DNA of 64,000 nt from Agarivorans sp. TSD2052 (GCF_023238625.1 NZ_CP096670.1:3328501-3392500); one strand, 5' to 3'. Counted from the stretch's first letter, positions 9,354-19,082 are shown. A program made the numbers and translations. The notes: a model not told the origin generated them from the sequence alone.

Positions 9354-10331
9354 TTATACAAAGTGATCCCAACCAGCATGTTCTATCTGGTAAGGTTTGT
9401 CTTGATAGAGCAACTTGATCTCGCCTTTACCGGGGGCTAACTGGCCAATACACGTATAAGGCACACCACTGTAGGATAGTGAAGTATCTAACGACCCTTT
9501 ATTAGACTCTGGTACAGTAAAGCACAACTCGTAGTCTTCCCCACCATTCAGTGCAAAAGCAAAACATTGGTCAACGCTAACCGCTTCACACATGGTTTCA
9601 GATATAGGGAGCTGATCAAGCTTTAAGGTAGCACTGCAGTTACTCTGCTTCAGAATGTGTTGCAAGTCGTTATATAAACCATCTGATATATCGATGGTTG
9701 AGCTGGCGATATCTCTAAGTCCATAACCGGCTAGAACGCGCGGCTGAGGATAGTAGTGTTGCTTTAAGCTTAACTCTAACTGCTGTGGATTAAGCTGTAG
9801 CTTATTTTGTAAGTGTGCAAGGGCAAGGCCCGAATCACCCACACTACCAGTGACATATAGCCAATCACCTGGCTTAGCACCATTACGGCGCAAAGCTTTA
9901 CCGCTAGGCACGGCGCCATGCACAGTCACTGTAATACTCAACGGCCCCTTGGTAGTATCACCGCCAATAAGGTCAACGTTAAAGTATTCAGCTAAATCAA
10001 AGAAACCGCGGCAAAATTGCGCTAACCACTGTTCATTTGCATCCGGCAGCGTGATGGCTAAGGTAGCCCAACGAGGTTCAGCCCCCATTGCCGCCATATC
10101 ACTCAGATTAACAGCTAAGGCCTTATGCCCTAAAGCTCGAGGTGGGATATCTTTAAAAAAGTGTACGCCTTCAACTAAGGTGTCAGTAGAAATGGCGAGA
10201 TGACTATTTTCAGGGGGCATCACCAGCGCAGCGTCATCACCAATGCCAAGAATAACATCTTGGCGTGATTTGCGTTGCTGGAAGTACTTTTCAATGATAT
10301 CAAACTCACCAAGCGGTGACTGAGACGACAT
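9354..10331 (-). CDS. thiL: Thiamine-monophosphate kinase
   Basis: ThiL phosphorylates thiamine monophosphate to thiamine diphosphate, the active cofactor. The 325-residue protein has the AIR-synthase-like fold; visible motifs include GIGDDAALV near 29-37, STDTLVEGVHF, HKALAVNLSDMAAMGA and GGDTTKGPLS, which line the Mg-ATP site, and the C-terminal GGEDYELCF. It lies 4 bases after nusB and 25 before pgpA, so it is clearly in the operon. It supplies the cofactor used by DXS encoded at the window's left end. The identification is secure. Confidence 0.95.
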   Translation of the reverse strand: MSSQSPLGEFDIIEKYFQQRKSRQDVILGIGDDAALVMPPENSHLAISTDTLVEGVHFFKDIPPRALGHKALAVNLSDMAAMGAEPRWATLAITLPDANEQWLAQFCRGFFDLAEYFNVDLIGGDTTKGPLSITVTVHGAVPSGKALRRNGAKPGDWLYVTGSVGDSGLALAHLQNKLQLNPQQLELSLKQHYYPQPRVLAGYGLRDIASSTIDISDGLYNDLQHILKQSNCSATLKLDQLPISETMCEAVSVDQCFAFALNGGEDYELCFTVPESNKGSLDTSLSYSGVPYTCIGQLAPGKGEIKLLYQDKPYQIEHAGWDHFV

Positions 10332-10335
10332 AGAA

Positions 10336-10752
10336 TTACGACTTGAACTGTTGTAAGCGAAGTACCTTGTCTAGTACGCCATTTACAAACTTATGGCTAT
10401 CTTCTGCTGCAAATGATTTTGCTAATTCAATGGCTTCATTTATCACAACTTTAGGTGGGACATCTGTCACCATCAGTAACTCATAAACACCAATCAATAA
10501 AATTGCATGTTCAACAATATCTAACTCTTCCAACTTGCGTGACAGCGAAGAACTCATCGCCTTATCAAGTTTTTCATGGTTAGCCACTACTCCTGAAATT
10601 AAATCAGAAAAGTACGGTACATCGGCTTTACTCATGTCCTGTTCAGTTAAGAACTGATGTTCGATGTTAGCAACGCTGTCCTTGGTCACCTGCCATTGAT
10701 AAATTGCCTGGGTGGCAAATTGCCTAGCTTTACGACGTGCGGCTGGTTTCAC
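10336..10752 (-). CDS. nusB: Transcription antitermination factor NusB
   Basis: A small all-helical RNA-binding protein (138 residues) that joins NusE/S10 at boxA to support antitermination of rRNA operons. Motifs seen are the basic N-terminus with [33 protein letters not shown] in the middle and [12 protein letters not shown] near residue 105. It begins 21 bases after ribH and ends 4 bases before thiL, the usual placement behind lumazine synthase. Length and motifs match the family throughout. Confidence 0.95.
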   Translation of the reverse strand: MKPAARRKARQFATQAIYQWQVTKDSVANIEHQFLTEQDMSKADVPYFSDLISGVVANHEKLDKAMSSSLSRKLEELDIVEHAILLIGVYELLMVTDVPPKVVINEAIELAKSFAAEDSHKFVNGVLDKVLRLQQFKS

Positions 10753-10773
10753 AGAGATATCCTCAAATTATTC

Positions 10774-11238
10774 TTATATCTGATCAACTAAGTTGATCAT
10801 TTCTAAAGCACTTAGGGCGGCTTCGGTACCTTTATTACCCATTTTAGTGCCGGCGCGTTCAATCGCCTGCTCTATAGACTCAGTGGTTAATACACCAAAA
10901 GTAACGGGAATGTCATACTCCATCATTACTTGGGCTAAACCTTTATGGCATTCGTTGGCCACTAATTCGAAATGGTAAGTACCACCACGAATAACGGTGC
11001 CTAAAGCAATAATAGCATCGTATTTTTTAGTCGCGGCGATACGTTTTGCAGCTAGCGGAATTTCTACCGCGCCTGGCACACGTACAACCGTGATATTGTC
11101 ATCACTTACTCCACCTTGGCGGGTAAGTGTATCCACTGCTCCAGATAATAAACTTTCGTTAATAAAGCTATTAAAACGAGCAATAACAATGGCTACTTTA
11201 GCGTTTGGAGTCGCTAGGTTTGCTTCAATTACTTTCAT
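10774..11238 (-). CDS. ribH: 6,7-dimethyl-8-ribityllumazine synthase
   Basis: Lumazine synthase condenses 5-amino-6-ribitylaminouracil with dihydroxybutanone phosphate in the penultimate step of riboflavin synthesis. The 154-residue protein shows the conserved RFNSFI near the start, [13 protein letters not shown] in the substrate site and [14 protein letters not shown] with the catalytic histidine. The enzyme usually forms large icosahedral or pentameric shells. A gap of about 100 bases separates it from ribBA upstream; nusB follows after 21 bases. In E. coli nomenclature the same gene is called ribE. Confidence 0.95.
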   Translation of the reverse strand: MKVIEANLATPNAKVAIVIARFNSFINESLLSGAVDTLTRQGGVSDDNITVVRVPGAVEIPLAAKRIAATKKYDAIIALGTVIRGGTYHFELVANECHKGLAQVMMEYDIPVTFGVLTTESIEQAIERAGTKMGNKGTEAALSALEMINLVDQI

Positions 11239-11342
11239 AAAACTGTTGCCTTTTCTTTGAGTCCATCAAAAAAATCGCGCTATTCTAGCACAACTAACTT
11301 GGTAGACATGAAATTATCTTATTTCGTTACAAATACGCTGAG

Positions 11343-12455
11343 TTATTGTTGATCGATGTACTCAAGCACTTCGAGACCAAAACCTGATAGTGCATGGTAG
11401 CGTTTTGGAGAGCTCAGCAAACGCATTTTGCTTACCCCCAAATCAGCCAAAATCTGAGACCCTACACCCACGGTACGAGAAGCACTTTTCACCTTTTTCT
11501 GATTAGGTGTTTCACCTTTATCTTGTAAGGCAAAGGCTTTAACTTGCTCAACTAAGTTTTCCGCATTGTCATCAGTGCTTAATAAAACCAATACGCCATT
11601 TTCTTTAGCAATTTTCTCTAAGGCTTTATCTAAAGGCCAGCTCATTTTACCCGCGCGATCACTGCCCAATAAATCACTAAAGGTGTTATGAAGATGCACC
11701 CTTACTAAAGTGGGGTCTTGCGGGGTAATTTCGCCAGCTTGCATAACAAAATGCACTTTTTCATCAATGGTGTCACGGTAAGTAATCAGTTTAAACTCTC
11801 CGTGGCGCGTTGGCATATTACATTCTGCGACCCGCTCAATGGTGGTTTCATTATTGTTACGGTATTCAATTAAGTCAGCAATCGTTCCCATTTTTAGGCC
11901 ATGTTCTTTGCAGAACACTTCTAAATCTGGACGACGAGCCATGGTGCCATCTTGATTTAATATTTCCACAATCACTGCGGCGGGTTCACGGCCAGCGAGG
12001 CGCGCTAGATCGGTACCCGCCTCGGTATGACCGGCGCGAGTTAATACTCCCCCCTCTTGTGCCATCAATGGAAAGATATGGCCCGGCATCACGATATCGG
12101 CAGGTTTTGCATCACGCGCTACTGCAGCTTGCACGGTACGAGAGCGATCCGCAGCAGAAATGCCGGTAGTCACACCTTGAGAAGCTTCAATTGATACCGT
12201 GAAATTGGTGGCAAATTGCTCGGTATTTACGTCAACCATTAATGGCAATTTGAGTTGCTGACAGCGTTGTTTGGTCATCGGTAAACAAATTAAGCCACGA
12301 CCGTAAGTTGCCATAAAATTAATCGCTTCAGGCGTAACCATATCAGCAGCCATAATCAGATCGCCTTCATTTTCACGATCTTCATCATCCATTAACACCA
12401 CCATTTTTCCATGGCGTAAATCTTCAATAATTTCTTCAATACTGCTTAGTGACAT
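11343..12455 (-). CDS. ribBA: RibBA-type protein: DHBP synthase with degenerate cyclohydrolase domain (RibBX)
   Basis: The N-terminal half (about 1-200) is a 3,4-dihydroxy-2-butanone 4-phosphate synthase with the catalytic [10 protein letters not shown] at 23-32 and [14 protein letters not shown]. The C-terminal half is homologous to GTP cyclohydrolase II, but where active enzymes carry three zinc cysteines (a HSECLTGD and LRCDCG arrangement) this protein reads [18 protein letters not shown], with no cysteine. That domain is therefore unlikely to hydrolyse GTP. The combination matches the RibBX variant described in Proteobacteria such as Shewanella. A separate ribA must exist elsewhere. It sits in the operon between ribE and ribH; 370 residues is normal length. 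Confidence 0.9.
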   Translation of the reverse strand: MSLSSIEEIIEDLRHGKMVVLMDDEDRENEGDLIMAADMVTPEAINFMATYGRGLICLPMTKQRCQQLKLPLMVDVNTEQFATNFTVSIEASQGVTTGISAADRSRTVQAAVARDAKPADIVMPGHIFPLMAQEGGVLTRAGHTEAGTDLARLAGREPAAVIVEILNQDGTMARRPDLEVFCKEHGLKMGTIADLIEYRNNNETTIERVAECNMPTRHGEFKLITYRDTIDEKVHFVMQAGEITPQDPTLVRVHLHNTFSDLLGSDRAGKMSWPLDKALEKIAKENGVLVLLSTDDNAENLVEQVKAFALQDKGETPNQKKVKSASRTVGVGSQILADLGVSKMRLLSSPKRYHALSGFGLEVLEYIDQQ

Positions 12456-12521
12456 AGCAAACCTTTCTTACCTTGAGGGGTATTATTCATTATTATATAT
12501 GCTTATTACTGCTGGCTGCGC

Positions 12522-13175
12522 CTATCGCATAAAGCCATGCTGCGCCAAAAAAGCAGTACTAATTGTAGATTCTTTATTTTCTTCCGCATAGCCAATCAAG
12601 CGTTCAACATAACGAGCAATAACATCCACTTCTAGATTGATTTTTTGCCCTGGCGCCCACTGAGAGATAGTGGTTTGCTCTGCGGTATGGGGAATAATGG
12701 TTAAACGCAGCTGCTGTTGCTGCACTTCGTTTACCGTTAAGCTAATCCCATCAACCGTTACTGAACCTTTATGAGCAATGTAACGCGCCAACTCGCTAGG
12801 TACTTTAAGCCATATATTAATCGCTCGAGCGCTGGGAGATATATTTACCACCTCAGCCAAGCCATCAACGTGACCACTCACAATATGCCCACCAAAACGA
12901 TTAGTGGCTAACATCGCTTTTTCCAGATTAACTTTATCGCCTTGCTTACATTTGGCTAAAGAGGTGAGGCTAAGCGTTTCGGTGGAGACATCGGCACAAA
13001 AGAAGTCACTGCCATACTCAACGACGGTTAAACAAATACCGTTTACCGCGATACTGTCGCCCAGCCTAACATCAGCCATATCCAAGTGCCCGCAGGCAAT
13101 ATTTAAACGCACATCGCCGCGACGCTTTTCAATACTGCTAATTTTTCCTAGGGCTTCGATGATTCCAGTAAACAT
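12522..13175 (-). CDS. ribE: Riboflavin synthase, alpha subunit
   Basis: Catalyses dismutation of two 6,7-dimethyl-8-ribityllumazine molecules to riboflavin. The 217-residue protein has the two tandem lumazine-binding barrels: the first starts [12 protein letters not shown], and the second contains [14 protein letters not shown] and GISLTVNEV. The second conserved start segment is also present as [11 protein letters not shown]. The ATG overlaps the ribD stop by one base (TAATG), indicating coupled translation. Called ribC in E. coli nomenclature. Confidence 0.95.
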   Translation of the reverse strand: MFTGIIEALGKISSIEKRRGDVRLNIACGHLDMADVRLGDSIAVNGICLTVVEYGSDFFCADVSTETLSLTSLAKCKQGDKVNLEKAMLATNRFGGHIVSGHVDGLAEVVNISPSARAINIWLKVPSELARYIAHKGSVTVDGISLTVNEVQQQQLRLTIIPHTAEQTTISQWAPGQKINLEVDVIARYVERLIGYAEENKESTISTAFLAQHGFMR

Positions 13176-14305
13176 TATTGCACACCCTGTGATTGCGGGA
13201 TCCAGATAGTCTTAATATCAGGGCCAACTTGTCGAGTTTCAAGGCACATCCAAGATTTTAGCTCGCTCATTTTAGTAAAGCCCTTTAGCTCAACTAAGCT
13301 ATTGGCATCGGCCCCCATTAACAAACCCGCTTGATAACAGATTAATTGGTCAACGACATCAGCCTTAATGAGTGCCGCAGCAAACTGTGACCCCGCTTCA
13401 ACCCATAAGTCATTTATCTCTGCCTCGGCCAATTGTTCTAACAAACTCAGCAAACCACCCTCTTCATTAAAGGTGAGCTGTTTAGCCGCTGTAAGTTCAG
13501 GCTGTAATGCTAAGCCTGCAACCCATAGAGATTGAGGGTGTTGAAATATATTAAGTGTTTTAGGCGCAGCAGAAAGGCGCTGTTGGCGATCAACAATAAT
13601 CCGCAATGGCTGACGTAAATCTTTAGCTGCCAGTTGCTGCCTTAAACTGCCCAATTCGACATGGCGTACATTTAAACTGGCATTATCTCGCAATACCGTG
13701 GCGGCTGTAGATAAAATTGCATGGCTACGCGCTCTTTCACGCTGCACATCGCTGCGCGAATAGGCCGATGTGATCCATTTGCTTTCACCGTTCGCCAATG
13801 CCGTTTTAGCATCAATAGAACCGGCCAACTTCAAACGAACAAACGGCCGTTTGCGCTCAATTCGACTTAAGAAGCCGGGGTTTAGCGATCGCGCAGCTTG
13901 TTCCATTAGCCCTGTACGAACCTTTACCCCTGCGTGTTCTAAGCGTTTAATACCACGCCCAGCCACTTGAGGATTAGGGTCTACCATGGCAATAATGACT
14001 TCAGCAACTTGCAATTCAACGAGCATCGTTGCGCAAGCCGGTGTTCGCCCCACATGGCTACAAGGCTCAAGTGTAACGTAACAGCTAGCCCCTTGTAGGC
14101 TATGGCCACGTGCTTTGGCATTCGCTACCGCCTTGACTTCAGCGTGCCCCTCACCAGCTTTTTGGTGATACCCCTCGCCAATTACTTGGCCGTTTTTCAC
14201 CAATACACAACCGACGTTAGGATTAGGAGCCGTGGTATAGCAACCTCGTTTGGCCAGGCTAATTGCGCGTGCCATAAACTGGCTATCAGCCACTGAAAAA
14301 TTCAC
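13175..14305 (-). CDS. ribD: Bifunctional riboflavin deaminase/reductase RibD
   Basis: Performs the second and third steps from the GTP product towards riboflavin. The N-terminal cytidine-deaminase-like domain (about 1-145) shows the zinc motifs HAEVKAV and PCSHVGRTPAC. The C-terminal domain (about 150-370) is the pyrimidine reductase, with LKLAGSIDAKTA and ITSAYSRSDVQRERA. The 376-residue length is usual. It directly abuts nrdR upstream (no gap) and overlaps ribE by one base, so these genes are one operon. Confidence 0.95.
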   Translation of the reverse strand: MNFSVADSQFMARAISLAKRGCYTTAPNPNVGCVLVKNGQVIGEGYHQKAGEGHAEVKAVANAKARGHSLQGASCYVTLEPCSHVGRTPACATMLVELQVAEVIIAMVDPNPQVAGRGIKRLEHAGVKVRTGLMEQAARSLNPGFLSRIERKRPFVRLKLAGSIDAKTALANGESKWITSAYSRSDVQRERARSHAILSTAATVLRDNASLNVRHVELGSLRQQLAAKDLRQPLRIIVDRQQRLSAAPKTLNIFQHPQSLWVAGLALQPELTAAKQLTFNEEGGLLSLLEQLAEAEINDLWVEAGSQFAAALIKADVVDQLICYQAGLLMGADANSLVELKGFTKMSELKSWMCLETRQVGPDIKTIWIPQSQGVQ

Positions 14306-14755
14306 CTATTTTTCCAGCTTCGCAATTTCTTCACTGAATTCTTTGATGTCTTCAAATGAGTGATACACCGAAGCAAAACGCACATAAGCGACTTTGTCTA
14401 ACATGATAAGCTGCTCCATCACTATGTTACCGATAAACTTGGTTTCTACTTCGCGCTCACCTGTGGCGCGTAACTGTGATTTAATCTTGTTTACTGCTTG
14501 CTCTACTTCGTCAACACTAACCGGACGTTTCTCTAATGCTCGCATCATGCCAGCGCGCATTTTTTCTTCGTTAAAAGGTTCTCTTATTCCATTACCTTTA
14601 ATCACTCTTGGCATCACCAATTCAGCGACTTCGAATGAGGTAAAGCGTTCATGGCATTCCAAGCACTCTCTACGTCGTCTCACTTGATGGCCATCGGCTA
14701 CCAATCTAGAGTCAATGACTTTGGTTTCGTGAGCAGAGCAAAATGGACAGTACAT
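14306..14755 (-). CDS. nrdR: Transcriptional repressor NrdR
   Basis: Nucleotide-sensing repressor of ribonucleotide reductase genes. The 149 residues comprise an N-terminal zinc ribbon (MYCPFC near 1-6 and CLECHERF near 34-41, with RRRREC-like basic residues between) and an ATP-cone domain from about residue 49 ([15 protein letters not shown]). It is the first gene of the rib operon, a conserved placement in gammaproteobacteria. The 342-base region upstream carries the operon promoter but I see no clear NrdR box there. Confidence 0.95.
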   Translation of the reverse strand: MYCPFCSAHETKVIDSRLVADGHQVRRRRECLECHERFTSFEVAELVMPRVIKGNGIREPFNEEKMRAGMMRALEKRPVSVDEVEQAVNKIKSQLRATGEREVETKFIGNIVMEQLIMLDKVAYVRFASVYHSFEDIKEFSEEIAKLEK

Positions 14756-15097
14756 AAATATTACCTTTTTTAAGCCTAGCTCGATTTTATCTGGTTAGTT
14801 ACAGAAGGTACAGGCTAGCTGAGATAAAGACTTGCTTACTAGGGGATAATAGAAACCCAAAGGGAGTTAGCTCAATAAGCACGGTGATTTATGTTGAGTA
14901 AAACTTTGAGCTAGCTCTCAACTCTGGCCTTTCTCTGGCCCACCTTAGCAATCCAAGAGCTAGCTAAGCCACTGAAAATAAAAGCGCTAGATAGATTCGT
15001 AAGACAAAGCAGAGCATAGTAGTACTCCCTTACTACCCGCTGATAAATAGAAGAACTATCATGAGCACCAATGTTAACAAAACGTTAAAGGTGAGTT
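14756..15097. other. Intergenic region with repeated GAGCTAGCTC-like palindromes
   Basis: This divergent region separates nrdR (minus) and the DJ-1-like gene (plus). No gene is seen. It holds a cluster of related palindromes: CCTAGCTC near 14775, GGCTAGCT at 14813-14820, GAGTTAGCTC at 14864-14873, GAGCTAGCTC at 14908-14917 and GAGCTAGCT at 14957-14965, spaced about 38 to 51 bases apart. The plus-strand ribosome site AAAGGTGAG lies just before the DJ-1-like gene. Confidence 0.5.
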
Positions 15098-15658
15098 ATG
15101 AGTAAGGTATTAATTATCGCGGGTGACTTTGTTGAAGACTATGAGTTAATGGTGCCTTTTCAGGCTTTACAAATGGTCGGTCACGAAGTTACTGCAGTTT
15201 GCCCTGACAAAAAAGCTGGTGAGCAAATCAAAACCGCGATTCACGATTTTGAAGGCGATCAAACCTACACCGAAAAACCCGGCCACAACTTTACCCTTAA
15301 CGGTAATTTTGATGATATTGAAGAAGTAGATTTTGATGCCATACTATTACCCGGGGGCCGAGCCCCTGAATACCTGCGTCTCAACGCCAAAGTGCTATCT
15401 CTTATAAAGAGCTTTGACGCTAACAATAAGCCCATTGCTGCTGTTTGCCATGGCGCCCAGTTACTCACCGCCGCGGGTATCGCTGCCGGAAGACAGATAT
15501 CAGCCTACCCAGCTTGTGCGCCAGAAGTGACCGCTGCAGGAGGGGATTTCGCAGACATTGAAGTCAACCAAGCTATCAGTGATAAAAATCTTGTGACCGC
15601 TCCAGCTTGGCCAGCCCACCCCGCTTGGCTTGCACAGTTTAACAAATTGTTAAATTAA
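15098..15658 (+). CDS. DJ-1/PfpI family protein
   Basis: A 186-residue protein of the class I glutamine-amidotransferase-like superfamily. The nucleophile elbow AVCHGAQLL carries the reactive cysteine at about 112, with [15 protein letters not shown] before it. Members act as proteases, deglycases, chaperones or unknown stress proteins, and the sequence does not decide among these. The start has a good ribosome site (AAAGGTGAG, 6 bases before ATG). The closest general type is the YhbO/PfpI group, but the N-terminus ([18 protein letters not shown]) resembles a distinct subgroup found in marine bacteria. It stands alone, with a ribbon-helix-helix gene 41 bases downstream. Confidence 0.85.
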   Translation: MSKVLIIAGDFVEDYELMVPFQALQMVGHEVTAVCPDKKAGEQIKTAIHDFEGDQTYTEKPGHNFTLNGNFDDIEEVDFDAILLPGGRAPEYLRLNAKVLSLIKSFDANNKPIAAVCHGAQLLTAAGIAAGRQISAYPACAPEVTAAGGDFADIEVNQAISDKNLVTAPAWPAHPAWLAQFNKLLN

Positions 15659-15732
15659 GACTAAAGTGACACTGCAATATTTACCATTATGGACCATGAT
15701 TGAGGCTAGTCTTAATCATGGTTATATCATCG

Positions 15733-16065
15733 ATGTGTGAAATATATTCAGGGACAGAAACGGCCTTATTTGAGCTTAAAGCGCGTTCAGTTAGGCTTGA
15801 CGGCGTGGTCACAAGCATTCGATTGGAAGCGATTTTTTGGCAGCTACTCGAGCAAATAGCAAACGAAGCCGATCTGAGCTTAGCGGCATTCTTGACGCAA
15901 ATTTACCATGAAGTTTTACAGCGTGACGAAAAAGTAGGCAATTTCACGTCGCTGCTACGAGTGGCCTGCACCACTTATTTAAACCAAGGTGAGCGATTAG
16001 TGCTGAATAAAGCTAAGCCTAAGCAACCCAAAATGGGCAAATCCATTGCCAATAACTACGTTTAA
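15733..16065 (+). CDS. Ribbon-helix-helix domain protein (RHH_4 type)
   Basis: A small protein of about 110 residues from the ATG at 15733. The frame is open to a TTG at 15700, but family members usually begin MCE, which fits 15733; neither start has a strong ribosome site. The motif RSVRLDGVVTSIRLEAIFWQLLEQIA followed by LSLAAFLTQIY resembles the RHH_4 family, which pairs a ribbon strand with two helices and is presumed to bind DNA. The C-terminus is basic (KAKPKQPKMGK). Its stop overlaps a candidate 29-codon gene on the other strand. The regulated target is unknown. Confidence 0.7.
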   Translation: MCEIYSGTETALFELKARSVRLDGVVTSIRLEAIFWQLLEQIANEADLSLAAFLTQIYHEVLQRDEKVGNFTSLLRVACTTYLNQGERLVLNKAKPKQPKMGKSIANNYV

Positions 16066-16151
16066 GTAACAATTAGCAGCATAAAGCCACCCCAGATGAC
16101 AAATTGTATGATCATCAATCGTTTTGCGGTCTGAATTGGATTCATATCCAT
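16062..16151 (-). CDS. Candidate small single-pass membrane protein (29 residues)
   Basis: A short ORF starting MDMNPIQTAKRLMIIQ, followed by a strongly hydrophobic stretch (FVIWGGFMLLIVT) that ends the protein. It has a short basic N-terminal segment then one predicted membrane helix, a layout common in real bacterial small membrane proteins. An AGAGA-like purine run precedes the ATG by about 9 bases. Its stop overlaps the 3' end of the ribbon-helix-helix gene by 4 bases. No family is recognised, and length alone makes chance possible. Confidence 0.35.
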   Translation of the reverse strand: MDMNPIQTAKRLMIIQFVIWGGFMLLIVT

Positions 16152-16403
16152 TGTGTTTATCTCTCATTTTAAATTACCCACGGTGCTGGTAATTTGACTT
16201 ATCAATTAGGTCTTAAAAACTGAGCAATTTCAGTACCAACTGTCTAATTCTCAGGCTAAAACCCAGCCTATCCCTCCTTGGTTTGTGTTCCTATTCACAT
16301 TTAGTCTTAATAATCCGTAGTTTTACTAACAAACAAATACAAAAAAGGAGGCATAAAGCCTCCTTTCTTTTATCTCGTCAATCCCTGACGTTTACATGCT
16401 TAC
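16152..16403. other. Intergenic region before glyA terminator
   Basis: AT-rich sequence between the small ORF's upstream side and the glyA end. Only the glyA terminator at 16344-16366 is recognisable. Any promoter for the 29-codon ORF would lie here. Confidence 0.4.
16341..16366 (-). terminator. glyA Rho-independent terminator
   Basis: AAAGGAGGC (16344-16352) pairs with GCCTCCTTT (16358-16366) over a 5-base loop. On the minus strand the stem is followed by six T. It is located just after the glyA stop. Confidence 0.85.
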
Positions 16404-17657
16404 TTAAGCGTAGACCGGGAAACGCTGGCAAAGTGCTAACACTTGGCCTTTTACACGTTCAATCACAGCTTCATCTTGTAGATTATCGAGTACATCACAG
16501 ATCCAGCCGGCTAACTCTTTAGAAGCCGCAACATCAAGACCTCGACGAGTAATCGCAGGAGTACCAATACGCAGTCCACTAGTAACAAACGGTGAACGAG
16601 GATCGTTAGGTACCGAGTTCTTGTTCACTGTAATGTTAGCGCGACCCAAAGCTGCATCAGCTTCTTTACCAGTAATGTCTTTATCAATGAGATCAACCAA
16701 GAATAAGTGGTTTTCTGTACCGTTAGATACAATCTTGTAACCACGCTCTTGAAGTACCGCAACCATTGCCTTGGCATTATCTAGCACTTGTTGCTGGTAT
16801 TGCTTAAACTCAGGCTCCATCGCTTCTTTGAAGGCTACTGCTTTAGCGGCAATAACGTGCATCAAAGGACCACCTTGGCCGCCAGGGAATACAGCAGAGT
16901 TCAGTTTCTTCTCTATTGCTTCGTTGGCGCGAGCTAGTATTAGACCGCCACGTGGGCCGGCTAAGGTTTTATGCGTAGTGGTAGTTACTACGTCAGCGAT
17001 TGGCACAGGGTTCGGGTATAAACCTGCAGCTACAAGACCAGCGACGTGGGCCATGTCTACAAATAGGTAAGCACCTACTTCGTCGGCAATATCACGGAAA
17101 CGCTGCCAATCAACCACACCTGAGTACGCTGAAAAGCCAGCAATAATCATTTGAGGTTTGTGTTCTCTAGCTAAACGCTCAACTTCTGCGTAATCTAGTT
17201 CGCCAGTTTCAGGATTAATTCCGTATTGAACGGCGTTATAGATTTTTCCCGAGAAGCTTACACTGGCACCGTGGGTTAAGTGGCCACCGTGAGCTAAGCT
17301 CATACCTAACACAGTATCGCCAGCTTTTAACAGCGCCATAAATACTGCTGAGTTAGCTTGTGAGCCGGCATGCGGTTGCACGTTAGCATAGTCAGCGCCG
17401 AACAATTGTTTCGCTCGTTCAATAGCCAACACTTCAGCTTGATCTACGTACTCACAACCACCATAGTAACGCTTACCAGGGTATCCCTCAGCGTACTTGT
17501 TAGTAAGGTAAGAGCCTTGCGCTTCCATTACTCGTGGACTGGCATAGTTCTCAGAAGCAATCAATTCGATATGCTCTTCTTGACGAACTTCTTCTTTAGT
17601 AATGGCTTGCCATAGTTCGGCATCGTAATCGGCGATATTCATATCACGCTTTAACAT
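16404..17657 (-). CDS. glyA: Serine hydroxymethyltransferase
   Basis: PLP enzyme that interconverts serine and glycine while charging tetrahydrofolate, the main one-carbon source. The 417-residue length is exact for bacterial GlyA. Motifs include [18 protein letters not shown] near 53-70, the [11 protein letters not shown] loop, and the PLP lysine in [15 protein letters not shown]. Unlike many Alteromonadales genomes where nrdR directly follows glyA, here both are on the same strand but separated by two plus-strand genes and about 1.6 kb. A good terminator lies downstream. No PurR or MetR site was convincingly found upstream. Confidence 0.97.
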   Translation of the reverse strand: MLKRDMNIADYDAELWQAITKEEVRQEEHIELIASENYASPRVMEAQGSYLTNKYAEGYPGKRYYGGCEYVDQAEVLAIERAKQLFGADYANVQPHAGSQANSAVFMALLKAGDTVLGMSLAHGGHLTHGASVSFSGKIYNAVQYGINPETGELDYAEVERLAREHKPQMIIAGFSAYSGVVDWQRFRDIADEVGAYLFVDMAHVAGLVAAGLYPNPVPIADVVTTTTHKTLAGPRGGLILARANEAIEKKLNSAVFPGGQGGPLMHVIAAKAVAFKEAMEPEFKQYQQQVLDNAKAMVAVLQERGYKIVSNGTENHLFLVDLIDKDITGKEADAALGRANITVNKNSVPNDPRSPFVTSGLRIGTPAITRRGLDVAASKELAGWICDVLDNLQDEAVIERVKGQVLALCQRFPVYA

Positions 17658-17962
17658 CAGTATCTCCTGACTCTTTTGTTACATGTTGGTGGGTGATTTT
17701 TCGAAGGCGCATTCTAACCTGAGTCCTTTTCAGATCACAGTAAAACTTTTTGCTACAGGTTTAGTTTTATCGAATAAACTTAACATAAACCTTTATGCTA
17801 GTTTGAGTTCGCATAGTGAGCTTAACGCTGAAATTTTACAATTTTCTAACCGTTTGCTTTGAGCTTTATGAAATAAATTCACGTTAACCTTGTTATTACT
17901 TTGCGGTTGAACAGAACTTAAGTGATAATGATTATCATATGCATTTGTAACTTTGGACTTTT
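17658..17962. other. Divergent promoter region of glyA and the ChaN-type gene
   Basis: No gene seen. The right end carries a perfect Fur box and overlapping promoter for the ChaN-type gene (listed separately). The left end holds the glyA ribosome site (AGGAG, read on the minus strand). Confidence 0.5.
17901..17937 (+). promoter_or_regulatory. Promoter with overlapping Fur box upstream of the ChaN-type lipoprotein gene
   Basis: TGATAATGATTATCA at 17923-17937 is a perfect 7-1-7 inverted repeat and matches the core Fur consensus. A possible promoter overlaps it: TTGCGG at 17901-17906, 17 bases, then GATAAT at 17924-17929. Fur with iron would block RNA polymerase, so the downstream gene should be induced by iron limitation. 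Confidence 0.85.
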
Positions 17963-18943
17963 ATGTTTATTCGCCTTATTAGCTTAATTATTATCTTTAC
18001 TTCTTTAGCGGCCTGTAGCTCAGCACCGACCAAGCAAGCACAACATCTCGCAGCGTTGGATACTTACTATGACTACATCATCTATGATCCAACAAACCAG
18101 CAAACGATTGACAATACCGACCAACTTGCCCATTTGCTAACAAACTCGTCGGTGGTGTTGTTTGGTGAATTTCATAGCCAGCCGGCTATCCATTTAGCCC
18201 AATTGCGACTATTTCAATCCCTGTACGCGCAACAGCATGACTTAAGCTTGTCGATGGAACAATTTGACCGCAGCCAACAAGCCATAGTGAACCGCTACCT
18301 AGCGAACGAAATTGGTGAAGCCTGGTTAATTAAGCAAACTAACGCATGGCCTAACTACCCGTCTGATTATCGACCTTTGGTCGAGTTTGCCAAGCAACAT
18401 GAGTTAAGGGTTGTCGCCGCCAATGCTCCCAAAAAGCTAGTGTCTTGCATTGGTCAACAAGGTCAAACTTATATTGACACCTTACCAACAGCCGAGCGCG
18501 CAATGCTAGCTGAAACATTTACTCGCGATGACCCTGATTATAAAGAGCGGCTATTTGGCAATGGCCACCATGGCGACCAAGCGCAAGCAGACAACCATTT
18601 TTTAGCCATGTTGGCGTGGGATGAAACGATGGCAGAATCAGTCGTCACTGAACTCGCCCACGGCGCAAGTAAACAAGTCATGCACATTGCCGGAAATTTT
18701 CATGTCGATATGCAGCAAGGCACTTACTCGCGAATCAAGCAACGATTAAACAATCAAACGATTTCATCCATTGTAGCGATTGACCAAGCAGAGTTTGCGC
18801 AGTTAGATGAGCAGCAAAAGGCCCTCAAGGGTGATTATCTCATTGTGGTAAAACAACTACCTATTCGCTATCAGCAGCAAGAGCATCAAATGGCGGAATA
18901 CAGTGCTATAAATAAAAATAAAATTAATAGCTGCAAAAAGTAG
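17963..18943 (+). CDS. ChaN family iron-regulated haem-binding lipoprotein
   Basis: A 326-residue lipoprotein: hydrophobic signal, lipobox SLAAC with lipidated Cys18, and Ser19 which favours the outer membrane. The rest matches the ChaN (Cofac_haem_bdg) family: VVLFGEFHSQPAIHLAQL near 68-85, the LSLSMEQFDRSQQ segment, EFAKQHELRVVAANAP and the HIAGNFHVDMQQG stretch. ChaN homologues bind cofacial haem pairs and are made under iron starvation. The perfect Fur box immediately upstream supports that role here. The gene stands alone, divergent from glyA. Confidence 0.85.
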   Translation: MFIRLISLIIIFTSLAACSSAPTKQAQHLAALDTYYDYIIYDPTNQQTIDNTDQLAHLLTNSSVVLFGEFHSQPAIHLAQLRLFQSLYAQQHDLSLSMEQFDRSQQAIVNRYLANEIGEAWLIKQTNAWPNYPSDYRPLVEFAKQHELRVVAANAPKKLVSCIGQQGQTYIDTLPTAERAMLAETFTRDDPDYKERLFGNGHHGDQAQADNHFLAMLAWDETMAESVVTELAHGASKQVMHIAGNFHVDMQQGTYSRIKQRLNNQTISSIVAIDQAEFAQLDEQQKALKGDYLIVVKQLPIRYQQQEHQMAEYSAINKNKINSCKK

Positions 18944-19082
18944 AACTTATGTATCGTAAATTAACTAATGAAACTAACACTAACAACAGTATAAAATTGC
19001 ATGAATTGTTAATGATATATTGCCAGTAACTCTTAAATCCCTGTATTTACCATGATTTTTTTTCGGATTTAGCAACAAACGC

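Noticed and set aside
11239..11342. An FMN riboswitch between ribBA and ribH, or upstream of ribD
   Set aside because: None of the conserved RFN helices were visible in the short gaps of the operon; the operon may be regulated elsewhere or not by FMN.
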